Shown here in pieces: positions 1-7,926 of a stretch of 31,264 nt of DNA (the stretch's first letter is position 1; every line of letters starts with the position of its first letter). The translations under genes and the position numbers were made by a program. Source of the stretch: Citromicrobium sp. (lineage in GTDB: Bacteria; Pseudomonadota; Alphaproteobacteria; Sphingomonadales; Sphingomonadaceae); contig QFNA01000007.1 of assembly GCA_003248395.1 (NCBI GenBank), positions 1 to 31,264 of the forward strand, read 5' to 3'. The notes below the pieces were generated by a model. It searched no databases and was not told the origin of the DNA. It saw only the letters and a list, made by a program, of their open reading frames with translations.

Positions 1-2
1 CG

Positions 3-77
3 CCCGGCGAAACGGTCACGATCCGGATTGAGCACGTCGATACGACGGCGGGCCGGATCGAAGCCCGCATCGCATAG
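3..77 (+). CDS. C-terminal end of an unidentified protein (5' truncated)
   Basis: An open frame enters from the left edge and stops at TAG 75-77, giving the last 24 residues of a protein (PGETVTIRIEHVD followed by TTAGRIEARIA). The alternating beta-strand pattern ending in basic and acidic residues resembles the last strands of an OB/S1-like barrel, as at the C-terminus of RNB-family ribonucleases. The fragment is too short to name. The frame is chosen because it is open to the edge and has the codon bias of the neighbouring genes. Confidence 0.45.
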   Translation, partial: PGETVTIRIEHVDTTAGRIEARIA

Positions 78-86
78 GTGCCTACG

Positions 87-104
87 GCCCGCGTTTCGCC
101 GGGC
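87..104 (+). terminator. Short GC-rich stem-loop after the first gene
   Basis: GCCCGCG at 87-93 can pair with CGCCGGGC at 97-104, with one bulged base and a TTT loop, ten bases after the stop of the truncated gene. It is followed by AAAAGC rather than a T-run, so it is at best a weak or Rho-assisted terminator. Confidence 0.25.
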
Positions 105-187
105 AAAAGCACAGCGCGGGGTGACCACTACCGAAGCTCGGCATCCTGCTGTGGCCAAGCGTGGTTGCTTTTGTTACCTGCCGGTCG

Positions 188-1666
188 ATGCAAACCGGCA
201 CACTGATCTCGCTCGCCCTATATTTCATCCTGATGATCGCCATCGGGCTGTGGGCGTGGAAGCGCTCGACCGACACGAGCGAAGGCTATTTGCTGGCCGG
301 GCGAAATCTCCATCCTGCTGTGGCCGCCCTGTCTGCAGGGGCCAGCGACATGAGCGGCTGGCTCCTGCTCGGACTGCCCGGCGCACTCTATGCGGCGGGA
401 CTGGTCGAGGCGTGGATCGGCATCGGTCTGTTCGTCGGAGCGCTGGTCAACTGGATCATCGTGGCACCTCGCCTGCGCAGGCAGACCGAAGACCTCGGCA
501 ATGCCCTCACCATTCCCGAATATCTGGCCAATCGCTTCCCCGACAAGGCGACCGCACTGCGCGTCATCTCGGCACTTATCATCGTGGTTTTCTTCGCCGT
601 ATATACCGCGGCCGGACTGGTCGGCGGTGGCAAGCTGTTCGAAACAAGCTTCGCCGGACTGCTGCCGAATGCCCCGATGAGCGATTACATGATGGGTATC
701 TGGATCACCGCACTGGTCGTGCTCGCCTATACGATGATCGGCGGCTTTCTGGCAGTGAGCCTGACCGATTTCGTGCAGGGCCTGATCATGGTCACGGCGC
801 TCGTCCTGATGCCCTTGGTGGTGATGTTCGGGCCAGGCGGCACTGCGGGCGGGTCGCTTGCCGAGGTCCCCGTTCCCGGCTTTCTCAGCCTGACCGAAGG
901 GCTGACCGCACTGGGTTTCATCAGCGCAGTGACCTGGGGCCTGGGCTATTTCGGCCAGCCCCATATCATCGTGCGGTTCATGGCGATCGATACCGTCGAG
1001 CGGGTAAAGGTTGCCCGCAACATCGGCATGACGTGGATGGGCGTGGCGCTTCTCGGATCGATCGGTATCGGCATCGCCGGCAGAGCCTATGTCGAGCGGA
1101 ACGGCCTCGTCATAGACGATCCGGAAACGATCTTCATCGTCCTCGCCAATCTGCTGTTCCATCCGCTGATAACCGGATTTCTGCTGGCGGCGCTGCTCGC
1201 AGCGATCATGTCGACGATCAGTTCGCAACTGCTCGTCGCGTCGAGTTCGCTCACCGAGGATTTCTACAAGCTCTTCTTCCGCCGCAATGCTAGTGAGCGC
1301 GAGAGCGTCAATGTCGGCCGCGTCTGCGTCGCACTGGTCGCGCTTGCGGCGATCTGGATCGCAAGCGACCCGAACAGCGAGGTATTGGGCTTGGTGTCCA
1401 ACGCCTGGGCGGGCTTCGGTGCCGCGTTCGGCCCGCTGATCCTGCTGTCGCTGACATGGGACCGGATGACCGGATGGGGCGCCGTCGCCGGGCTGGTGAC
1501 CGGGGCCGCAGTCGTCGCCGCGTGGATTGCGCTCGGCTGGAACACCCAGACGCCCGGTCTCGACGGGGGCCTGTACGAAATCGTCCCCGGGTTCATCGCC
1601 GCATGGTTGGCGATCTGGCTCGTCAGCAAGGCGACCTGGCGCGAAACAGTCCCGGCGCAGGCCTGA
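188..1666 (+). CDS. putP: Sodium/proline symporter PutP
   Basis: A sodium:solute symporter (SSS family) of 492 residues, close to the roughly 500 of E. coli PutP. It should import proline with sodium ions across the inner membrane for use as carbon, nitrogen or osmolyte. The protein is a chain of hydrophobic helices from the first residues (MQTGTLISLALYFILM) to the C-terminus. It has the family's early GRNLHPAVAALSAGASDMSG segment and the AAGLVGGGKLFE stretch after helix 4. The ATG at 188 is preferred over an in-frame GTG at 161 because PutP proteins begin with a short MxTGTLISL-like leader straight into helix 1; neither start has a clear Shine-Dalgarno. No putA-like gene is in view. Substrate is inferred from family similarity, and another SSS substrate is possible. 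Confidence 0.88.
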   Translation: MQTGTLISLALYFILMIAIGLWAWKRSTDTSEGYLLAGRNLHPAVAALSAGASDMSGWLLLGLPGALYAAGLVEAWIGIGLFVGALVNWIIVAPRLRRQTEDLGNALTIPEYLANRFPDKATALRVISALIIVVFFAVYTAAGLVGGGKLFETSFAGLLPNAPMSDYMMGIWITALVVLAYTMIGGFLAVSLTDFVQGLIMVTALVLMPLVVMFGPGGTAGGSLAEVPVPGFLSLTEGLTALGFISAVTWGLGYFGQPHIIVRFMAIDTVERVKVARNIGMTWMGVALLGSIGIGIAGRAYVERNGLVIDDPETIFIVLANLLFHPLITGFLLAALLAAIMSTISSQLLVASSSLTEDFYKLFFRRNASERESVNVGRVCVALVALAAIWIASDPNSEVLGLVSNAWAGFGAAFGPLILLSLTWDRMTGWGAVAGLVTGAAVVAAWIALGWNTQTPGLDGGLYEIVPGFIAAWLAIWLVSKATWRETVPAQA

Positions 1667-1717
1667 ACCCAATCAGGGTTAGCGTTGCGTTAACCATTGC
1701 AAGGCTAGGGATGCCGC

Positions 1718-2383
1718 ATGCGCCGCATCCTTGCCTCGTACCTCCTCTTCCCAATCCTGGCGGGGTGCGGCGTACTTCCCGAAGGCCGTGAGCCAGCCAA
1801 GCCGAGGGTAACCGCAGCGCCGGTGACGCCCGCGATCTCGCGGCCGGAAACGCGCGCGTGTTACACGCAACTGGGCCGCGGCGGGGCAACATTCACGCCG
1901 CTGCCCGACCGGATGTTCGGTGCGGGCTGCTCCACTCTCAACACGGTCAGTCTGACTCACGTCCCCGGCGACATCGGCCGGTTCGCCGTCACCAATCTCG
2001 GGCCGCTCAGCTGCCCTCTGGCGAACGGCGTCGCAGCCTGGGCACGATACGGCGTCGATCGCGCAGCGCGGCAAACCCTGGGGAGCCGTCTCGCACGCAT
2101 CGAGACAATGGGCAGCTATGCCTGCCGGAATGTTGCCGGAACGGGCCGGTTGTCGGCGCATGCGCGTGCCGAAGCGATCGACGTGTCCGCCTTTATCCTT
2201 GCTGACGGGCGACGGGTTTCGGTGCTTCAAGGCTGGAATGCCAGCCGCGCGGAGCGCGAATTCCTGCGCATCGTTCATCGCAGCGCGTGCAAGCGCTTCG
2301 GGACGGTCCTTGGCCCGGACTACAATGCCGCCCATCGCGATCATCTGCACATGGAACTGGGCGACGGCAGCTTCTGCCGCTAA
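1718..2383 (+). CDS. Extensin-like family lipoprotein (peptidase M15-like fold)
   Basis: 221 residues with a lipoprotein signal (lipobox LAGC, lipidated Cys17), so probably anchored in the outer membrane facing the periplasm. The rest matches the bacterial extensin-like C-terminal domain family. It shares a metal-site layout with LAS-type D,D-carboxypeptidases: His148 and Asp155 in SAHARAEAID and a distal HRDHLH with His209. Several cysteines (48, 71, 99, 136, 191, 220) could form disulfides. A role in peptidoglycan trimming is inferred from the fold; no activity is established for this family member. AGGG upstream of ATG 1718 is a weak ribosome-binding site. The gene converges on the Anbu operon with only 11 bases between the two stops. 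Confidence 0.8.
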   Translation: MRRILASYLLFPILAGCGVLPEGREPAKPRVTAAPVTPAISRPETRACYTQLGRGGATFTPLPDRMFGAGCSTLNTVSLTHVPGDIGRFAVTNLGPLSCPLANGVAAWARYGVDRAARQTLGSRLARIETMGSYACRNVAGTGRLSAHARAEAIDVSAFILADGRRVSVLQGWNASRAEREFLRIVHRSACKRFGTVLGPDYNAAHRDHLHMELGDGSFCR

Positions 2384-2394
2384 AAAATCGGTAT

Positions 2395-3144
2395 CTACTC
2401 GTCTTCGCGATAGAAGCTGTAATCGGGCAGCGAGTGGAAGGCGTCTTTCAGAGCATCGCCCCAACTTGAAGAAATCGCCTGGAAATAGGGATCGGAAATG
2501 CTGATCCGGTGCTGGTGGCCAGCCTCGTAAGTGTCACGCTCAATCACCTGAAGGTCGAGCGGCAGACCGACCGACAAATTCGCCTTGAGCGTCGAATCGA
2601 AGCTGACCATGAGCAGCTTGACCCCGTCTTCCAGGCTCATCTGGCGATCGTAACCGCGGATGATGATTGGGCGGCCATATTTGGTCTCGCCAATCTGGAA
2701 GAATGGCGTGTCAAGGCTGGCCTCGATGAAATTGCCCTCGGGATAGACCATGAACAGGCGCGTTTCCATGCCCATGATCTGACCGGCAACGATAACCGAG
2801 GCGGTAAACCGTCCGCGCCCCCGCACACCGTTCGCATCCTGACGTTCGGAGATGATCCCGCGCATCAGTCGGCCGATTTCGGTCGCGACCTGGAACATGG
2901 TCGGCGATTTCAGGATGATATTGTCGCGCTCGTCGGGCGCCTTGGTCCGCTCTTCGAGCTGGCTCATGACAGCTTGCGTGGTGGCCAGATTGCCCGCCGT
3001 CATCAGCGTGATGATGCGTTCGCCCGGTACCTGCCAGGTGAACATCTTACGGAAGACCGAAATATTGTCGACACCCGAATTGGTGCGCGTGTCGCTCATC
3101 AATACGAGCCCTTTTTCGAGCACCATTCCCACGCAATACGTCAT
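2395..3144 (-). CDS. Anbu: proteasome-related Ntn-hydrolase peptidase
   Basis: 249 residues matching the predicted proteasome-type protease family known as Anbu (ancestral beta subunit), a bacterial relative of HslV and 20S beta subunits. After removal of Met1 the chain starts TYCVGMVLEKGL, exposing the catalytic N-terminal threonine. Counting from that Thr as 1, MSDTRTN supplies Asp17 and VFRKM supplies the lysine at about 32, completing the usual Thr-Asp-Lys set. The ATG at 3144 is preferred over an ATG 23 codons upstream because it puts Thr at position 2 and has AAGGA just upstream. It is the last gene of the ATP-grasp/alpha-E/transglutaminase operon, 19 bases after the preceding stop. Anbu proteins are known to form open ring or helical assemblies; substrate and unfoldase partner are not established. 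Confidence 0.9.
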   Translation of the reverse strand: MTYCVGMVLEKGLVLMSDTRTNSGVDNISVFRKMFTWQVPGERIITLMTAGNLATTQAVMSQLEERTKAPDERDNIILKSPTMFQVATEIGRLMRGIISERQDANGVRGRGRFTASVIVAGQIMGMETRLFMVYPEGNFIEASLDTPFFQIGETKYGRPIIIRGYDRQMSLEDGVKLLMVSFDSTLKANLSVGLPLDLQVIERDTYEAGHQHRISISDPYFQAISSSWGDALKDAFHSLPDYSFYREDE

Positions 3145-3163
3145 CGAATTCCTTATTCCCGTC

Positions 3164-3979
3164 CTACTGCTGTACCTGCCGCTGCTCGACAGCGACGCCC
3201 ACCTCGAGTTCATGAGCGGCGTTGCCGTAACTGATCCCGGTCACGGGCGCCGCATCGCGATAGTCCCGCCCGGTCGCGACGCGAACATATCGTTCGTCTG
3301 GGCTGATGCCATTGGAAATATCGAAGCCGACCCAGCCCAGCCCGTCGACATGCGCCTCGGCCCAGGCATGCCCGGCCTCCTGATCGATGCGATCGTTCAT
3401 CATCAGGTAGCCTGAGACATAGCGCGCCGGGATGTCGAGCGACCGGGCCGCGCCGATGAAAATGTGGGCATGGTCCTGGCATACCCCCGACTTTGCAGCG
3501 AAGCTTTCCTCGGCCGTGGTGTTCGATTGCGTCGAGCCCACGCGATATTCGACACGGTCGAGGATGGTGCGCGACAGCTCGTGCAGCATGTCGAGCGTGC
3601 TGTCGCCGCGATCGACGAATGCGCCCAGCATCTTTTGCATGCCGGGGCCCGGCCGGGTCTGGCGCGTCTGGCCGAGAAAGCTCCACAGTGGCAAATGCCC
3701 GGCATGGCGTCCGATCACGCCGGCCTGATCCGCCGTATCGACCAGGCCGCTGCAGGTGACCGTGACCTCGGTCGCGCCCTGCTCCACCGACACGAGCGTC
3801 GTGGTATTGTGATGCTGGTCTTCATAGCTTAGCTCGGGCTGCGCATTCTCGTAGTCCATCGACCATTCGAGTATCTTCTGGCCCTGCGTTTCCTTGGGCG
3901 TCAGCCGGAGGCGCTGCAGGGCATGCTGCACGGGCGCTCCAAAGCGGTATCGGGTCGTGTGACGTATCGAGAGTCGCAT
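3164..3979 (-). CDS. Transglutaminase-like cysteine peptidase/ligase family protein
   Basis: 271 residues. The N-terminal 80 or so form the beta-rich domain (MRLSIRHTTRYRF) found before the core in bacterial transglutaminase-like proteins. The core carries an apparent catalytic triad: Cys167 in GVCQDHAHIF, His204 in AGHAWAEAHV and Asp220 in WVGFDISNG. Such proteins may hydrolyse or form isopeptide/amide bonds; which applies here cannot be read from sequence. No signal peptide is seen, so it should be cytoplasmic with its operon partners. The start overlaps the alpha-E stop by one base (TGATG), indicating translational coupling. Confidence 0.9.
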   Translation of the reverse strand: MRLSIRHTTRYRFGAPVQHALQRLRLTPKETQGQKILEWSMDYENAQPELSYEDQHHNTTTLVSVEQGATEVTVTCSGLVDTADQAGVIGRHAGHLPLWSFLGQTRQTRPGPGMQKMLGAFVDRGDSTLDMLHELSRTILDRVEYRVGSTQSNTTAEESFAAKSGVCQDHAHIFIGAARSLDIPARYVSGYLMMNDRIDQEAGHAWAEAHVDGLGWVGFDISNGISPDERYVRVATGRDYRDAAPVTGISYGNAAHELEVGVAVEQRQVQQ

Positions 3980-4923
3980 CAGGCAAGGAACCTGTAATCC
4001 TGCGCAATCGCACTGCCGATTGACGCATTCGTGTTGTTGAAGTCGATCAGGAATTCGTGGAGGCCCTGGTCGAAGATCTGGTCGATGGACAGATCGTGAA
4101 GCCGCGTATCGGCCTCGCGCATCAGCGTATTGCTCTCCCCCTCGTGGCCATGGATCCGGGCCAGTGCCGCGAGGTTTTCACGCAGCGCCGTGTGGCAGAA
4201 CGCGAGGCTGCGGGGAAACCGGTCGTCGAGGATCAGGAACTCGCAGATCCCGCGCGCATCGATCCGGCCGGCATTGAGCCAGCGATAGGCGCGGTCGCCC
4301 GAAACCGAGCGCAACACCGTATCCCACTGCCCCGTGTCGAGGCTCGACCCGACATAGGACAGCGAGGGGAGCAGCAGGTAATATTTGATGTCGAGAATGC
4401 GCGCAACGCAATCGCCGCGTTCGATGAAGGTGCCGGCCTGCGCGAAATGATAGCTTTCGTCGCGCAGCATCGACCCTTCCATCGCACCATGCGCCAGCGT
4501 GCCGGCTCGCCTGATCGTGGCGACGGTATCGAGGACGCGGTTCTCGCCGATGGGCTTGGCGAGCTGGTCCTGGATTTCGAGCCAGTTCTCGTTGATCGCC
4601 TCCCACAGTTCGCTGCTGATGGCATTGCGCGCGAGGCGGGCATTCTGCCGCACCTGTCCGAACATGGCCAGGATCGAGGACTGGTTGTCCTTGTCCCGCA
4701 ACAGGTAATTCCATGCCTGCATGCCGGTGTAGCTGGCGTGTTTCGCTTCGTAGCCGCGTCTGTGCCCGGCCGTCGCGATGACCGATCGCCATTCTTCCTC
4801 GGCGGTAACCAGATCGCGCGTCAGCGCCATGCGCAGGCCGGCATCGAGCAGGCGCGCCATGTTTTCCGCCCGCTCGAGATAGCGGAACATCCAATACAGG
4901 CCGTTGGCAGTCCGTCCGAGCAT
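3979..4923 (-). CDS. Alpha-E domain protein (DUF403)
   Basis: 314 residues, predicted almost entirely helical, beginning with the typical MLGRTANGLYWMFRYLERAE of the alpha-E family. No catalytic residues can be assigned, and the biochemical role of the family is not known. It nearly always occurs next to a circularly permuted ATP-grasp protein (sometimes fused to it) and a transglutaminase-like protein, as here, so it probably works as a partner or scaffold in the same reaction. It is translationally coupled on both sides: its ATG overlaps the ATP-grasp stop by one base, and its own stop overlaps the transglutaminase ATG by one base. Confidence 0.92.
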   Translation of the reverse strand: MLGRTANGLYWMFRYLERAENMARLLDAGLRMALTRDLVTAEEEWRSVIATAGHRRGYEAKHASYTGMQAWNYLLRDKDNQSSILAMFGQVRQNARLARNAISSELWEAINENWLEIQDQLAKPIGENRVLDTVATIRRAGTLAHGAMEGSMLRDESYHFAQAGTFIERGDCVARILDIKYYLLLPSLSYVGSSLDTGQWDTVLRSVSGDRAYRWLNAGRIDARGICEFLILDDRFPRSLAFCHTALRENLAALARIHGHEGESNTLMREADTRLHDLSIDQIFDQGLHEFLIDFNNTNASIGSAIAQDYRFLA

Positions 4924-6350
4924 CAGTCCTTCAGCACCCAGGTATCCTTGGTGCCGCCTCCCTGGCTCGAATTGACCACCAGCGACCCCTCTTTAAGCGC
5001 GACGCGTGTGAGGCCGCCGGGCGTGATGTCGATCTTGTCGGGCGACACGAGGACATAGGGCCGCAGATCGACATGGCGCGGTGCCAACCCCTTCTTCGTG
5101 AAGACGGGGCAGGTCGAAAGCGAAAGCGTCGGCTGGGCGATGTAATTGCTCGGATGCTCGACCAGCTTGGCACGAAACTCCTCGATCTGCTTCTTCGTCG
5201 AAGTCGGCCCGACCAGCATCCCGTACCCACCCGAACCGTGCACCTCCTTCACGACCAGCTCTGGCAGATTGTCGAGCACGTATTTCAGGCTGTCTTCGTC
5301 GGCACAGCGCCAGGTTTCGACGTTCGGGAGCAGGGGTTTTTCGCCGGTGTAGAACTCGACGATGTCGGGCATGAAGGAATATATCGCCTTGTCGTCGCAC
5401 ACGCCCGTACCGGGCGCATTGGCGATGGTTACGCCGCCCGATCGATAGACATCCATGATCCCCGGCACGCCGAGCACGCTGTCAGGATTGAACGTCAGCG
5501 GATCGAGGAAGTCGTCGTCGACGCGGCGATAGATGACATCGATCGCCTTGAAACCACTCGTCGTGCGCATGCCCACGCGTCCGTCGACGACACGCAGGTC
5601 GCTTCCCTCGACCAGCTCGGCTCCCATCTGGTCCGCGAGGAAAGCATGTTCGAAATAGGCGGAATTGTATATTCCGGGCGTCAGCACCGCCACGACGGGC
5701 TTGCTGCCTGCGCAATCGGGCGCGCATGCCGCGAGGCTCTTGGCAAGACGACGCGGGTAATCGGATACGCTTTCGATCGGCACGCGCAGGAAAAGTTCGG
5801 GAAACATGGCCATCATGGTTTCACGATTTTCGAGCATGTAGCTGACACCCGACGGGGTGCGCGCATTGTCTTCGAGGACATAGAATTCATCCGGACCGGT
5901 ACGGACCAGATCGATGCCCACGATATGCGTGTAAACGCCACCTGGCGGCGTGAACCCGACCATGTTGGGCAACCACGCCTCGTTGTCGCGCAACAGGCGC
6001 TCGGGCAGGCGTCCCGCCCGCACGATTTCCTGCCGGTGGTAAAGATCGTGCATGAAGGAATTGAGCGCGGAAACGCGCTGCTCGATCCCTCGTGCCAGCC
6101 TGCGCCACTCGCCAGCACTGATGATGCGCGGCACCATGTCGAAGGGTATCAGGCGCTCTTCGGCCTCGTCCTCGCCATAGACATTGAAGGTAATCCCGGT
6201 CTTGCGAAAATTGGTTTCGGCCTCGCCGTGTTTGCGCAGAAGGAGGTCCTTGTCCTGACCGTCATACCACGTGCAATAGCCACCATAGGCATCGCGCACG
6301 CCGCCATCCGATTTGCGCATTTCGTCAAAGAAATCGGCAGTGCCGTTCAT
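4923..6350 (-). CDS. Circularly permuted ATP-grasp type 2 protein (COG2308-like)
   Basis: 475 residues matching the circularly permuted ATP-grasp family. Recognisable blocks are GFTPPGGVYTHIVGIDLVR, YVLEDNARTPSGVSYMLEN, a lysine-containing VVKEVHGSGGYGML nucleotide-binding segment and the characteristic C-terminal VNSSQGGGTKDTWVL. ATP-grasp enzymes activate a carboxylate as an acyl phosphate and join it to an amine or thiol, so this is the likely peptide- or amide-forming enzyme of the operon. No substrate is known for the family. It is the first gene of the four-gene set ending in Anbu. GGGGA lies a few bases before ATG 6350, and an 80-base gap separates it from the upstream hydrolase, enough room for a promoter. 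Confidence 0.92.
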   Translation of the reverse strand: MNGTADFFDEMRKSDGGVRDAYGGYCTWYDGQDKDLLLRKHGEAETNFRKTGITFNVYGEDEAEERLIPFDMVPRIISAGEWRRLARGIEQRVSALNSFMHDLYHRQEIVRAGRLPERLLRDNEAWLPNMVGFTPPGGVYTHIVGIDLVRTGPDEFYVLEDNARTPSGVSYMLENRETMMAMFPELFLRVPIESVSDYPRRLAKSLAACAPDCAGSKPVVAVLTPGIYNSAYFEHAFLADQMGAELVEGSDLRVVDGRVGMRTTSGFKAIDVIYRRVDDDFLDPLTFNPDSVLGVPGIMDVYRSGGVTIANAPGTGVCDDKAIYSFMPDIVEFYTGEKPLLPNVETWRCADEDSLKYVLDNLPELVVKEVHGSGGYGMLVGPTSTKKQIEEFRAKLVEHPSNYIAQPTLSLSTCPVFTKKGLAPRHVDLRPYVLVSPDKIDITPGGLTRVALKEGSLVVNSSQGGGTKDTWVLKD

Positions 6351-6430
6351 GGTCCCCCGTTCGGTCCGTCCCGCATGAGCGGTGTTTCAGATACGGCCGG
6401 TTTTCCGCCGCTTACGGAGGTTAAAAGGGT

Positions 6431-7195
6431 TCAGTCGCGGTCCAGTTCCGAAAGGACTGTCAGAACCGCCTCGTTGGTCATCACCAAACCCATGTGCGAA
6501 CAGCGGACGGATACGGCGCGGTCGCGCTCGTCGGCCTTCCCCCGAGCCGAACGCGGATGGACGACGCCATCGCGCGGACTCCAGATTGCTACCGTCTCCA
6601 CGGGAGGCTTCTCGGCGACGACGGTTTCGATCTCGGGCTCGTCGACCCTGTGCCCGGCAATCGCCTGATAGGCGCGCCATCCATTGTTTGCGCGCGGGCT
6701 GCCCGAGAAGGGCGAGCCAAGCGTGATGACTTTCGACACCTTGTCGGGATGCCGCTTCGCCAGTTCGCGGGCGATAACTCCGCCCAAACTCCAGCCGAGC
6801 AGGACGTGGGGTTCTCCGGTGCGCTCGTACAGGTCGATCAGGCGATTCTCTACGCCGCTGATCCTGTCGGCCGTGGCGCCGAAATTGTAACCCTGGCCCC
6901 AGCGCTTGGCCGTATGGCCCGCCTGCTCGAGCATTTGCGCCATCCAGCGCATACGAAATGGGTGCGCGCCAAATCCGGGCAACAGCATGACGTGCCTGGG
7001 ATTGCCTGCCTTTTCGACCGCGAGCGGATTGCGCCTGCGCCGCAGCGATTCGATCGGCCACAGGAATTCGCGCGCCATCAGGCCCGCTCGCGGCCCTCGG
7101 GCATCGTCGGTCCGCGGTTCCCGCGCCAGCGCCCAGCGCCGCGCGAGTTCCTCGCGGTCCAGAATCGGTGAGTCTCTAAACGGTAACGTTGCCAT
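6431..7195 (-). CDS. Alpha/beta hydrolase
   Basis: 254 residues with an alpha/beta-hydrolase core. The oxyanion segment is HVMLLPGFGAHP, the nucleophile elbow is GWSLGG (Ser136), the acid is probably the Asp in WSPRDGVVHP, and the base is the His in CSHMGLVMT. This is a full Ser-Asp-His triad, so an active esterase or lipase-like enzyme is expected; the substrate is unknown. There is no signal peptide. The start is uncertain: ATG 7195 gives MATLPFRD, while an in-frame GTG at 7213 would add six residues, and neither has a strong Shine-Dalgarno. It lies 80 bases upstream of the ATP-grasp gene on the same strand and could share its transcript. Hydrolases are not a fixed part of the Anbu cluster as far as I know. 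Confidence 0.8.
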   Translation of the reverse strand: MATLPFRDSPILDREELARRWALAREPRTDDARGPRAGLMAREFLWPIESLRRRRNPLAVEKAGNPRHVMLLPGFGAHPFRMRWMAQMLEQAGHTAKRWGQGYNFGATADRISGVENRLIDLYERTGEPHVLLGWSLGGVIARELAKRHPDKVSKVITLGSPFSGSPRANNGWRAYQAIAGHRVDEPEIETVVAEKPPVETVAIWSPRDGVVHPRSARGKADERDRAVSVRCSHMGLVMTNEAVLTVLSELDRD

Positions 7196-7244
7196 CGCTT
7201 CGTCATAATGCACGAAGTGTCTGAACAGGTCCCGAATTTCAAAC

Positions 7245-7280
7245 GGTCATCCCAAGGTCATACGTGACCCGGCAAGGTCA
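7245..7280. repeat. Cluster of four GGTCA/TGACC motifs between two minus-strand genes
   Basis: GGTCA occurs at 7245-7249, 7256-7260 and 7276-7280, with TGACC inverted at 7265-7269. Direct copies are 11 and 20 bases apart, about one and two helical turns. GGTCA-TACG-TGACC (7256-7269) and TGACC-CGGCAA-GGTCA (7265-7280) can form alternative hairpins. The last copy overlaps the stop of the DUF3617 gene. Position upstream of the hydrolase would suit an operator or an attenuator-like structure. Confidence 0.4.
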
Positions 7281-7829
7281 CGATGCAGGGCAATCGCCGA
7301 TCCGCTCCTGCGTCGATTTCATTACCATGTTCATCGCCTGCCCATTGGGGCCGCTCGCTTCCATGGTCATATTCATGCTGGACGACGTTTCGCTACCCGT
7401 ACCGGTAATGGCCATGCGCGCAGTCGGCTGGCCCTGACCGCCGCCTTCGCAAAGCATGACCGCATCGATATCGCCGCCATCGGCCTCGAATTTCTCGAAA
7501 GTGCAGTTTTCCTGCGCCTGCCCTTCCTTCAGCATTTCCTCGAACCCGCGCTCGGCCTCTTCCGGGGTCAGGCAATATTCGGTGGTTTGCGCACCCTGAT
7601 CCATCATGCCGCGCATCATCTCCTGCACTTCGGCTGGCGCACCCGGCATGTCGAGCTCGACCAGCTCGGCGGTCACGCGCCACTGACCGGGCTGAGGCTT
7701 GACCAGATCGTCGGTTTTCGCCGCCGCCTCTTCCATCGTGATTTCGCCATCGCCATCCGCGTCGGCATCGGGGCTGCCACATCCGGCGAGGGCAAAGGTG
7801 CAGAGGGCGGCGACGAGCAGAGTGCGCAT
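7278..7829 (-). CDS. DUF3617 family lipoprotein with an EF-hand loop
   Basis: 183 residues. It starts with a lipoprotein signal peptide (lipobox LAGC, Cys17), so the mature protein is membrane-anchored in the periplasm. Residues 23-34 (DADGDGEITMEE) fit the 12-residue EF-hand calcium loop consensus, with Asp at loop positions 1, 3 and 5, Gly at 6, Ile at 8 and Glu at 12. From residue 46 on (QPGQWRVTAELVELDMPG) it matches DUF3617 proteins, with conserved cysteines in TEYCLTPEEAE, ENCTFEKF and VMLCEG. The DUF3617 family has no known function. AAGGAA lies 7 bases before ATG 7829. It is divergent from uvrB across 97 bases. Confidence 0.82.
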   Translation of the reverse strand: MRTLLVAALCTFALAGCGSPDADADGDGEITMEEAAAKTDDLVKPQPGQWRVTAELVELDMPGAPAEVQEMMRGMMDQGAQTTEYCLTPEEAERGFEEMLKEGQAQENCTFEKFEADGGDIDAVMLCEGGGQGQPTARMAITGTGSETSSSMNMTMEASGPNGQAMNMVMKSTQERIGDCPAS

Positions 7830-7926
7830 GGAAATTCCTTTCGGTCTGGGACGGCAAGGCTAGCAGGCCGCGGTATAACCGCAAGCAGCGTTGCACCCGA
7901 TGGCGATGTTCCCCATATGTGCGCGC

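Noticed and set aside
142..325. 15-base direct repeat CATCCTGCTGTGGCC at 142-156 and 311-325
   Set aside because: One copy is in the putP leader, the other codes for HPAVAA in putP. A 15-mer repeat in 31 kb of biased sequence is expected about 0.5 times by chance, and the flanks do not match.
2365..2379. Stem CGGCAG-CTT-CTGCCG at the end of the extensin-like gene, between convergent genes
   Set aside because: It lies inside the coding sequence and is followed by A residues on the plus strand, with the T-run on the wrong side for the minus strand, so it is not a convincing terminator.
7830..7926. LexA box upstream of uvrB
   Set aside because: uvrB is often an SOS gene, but only single GTTC-like words occur here and none have the 7-base spacing.
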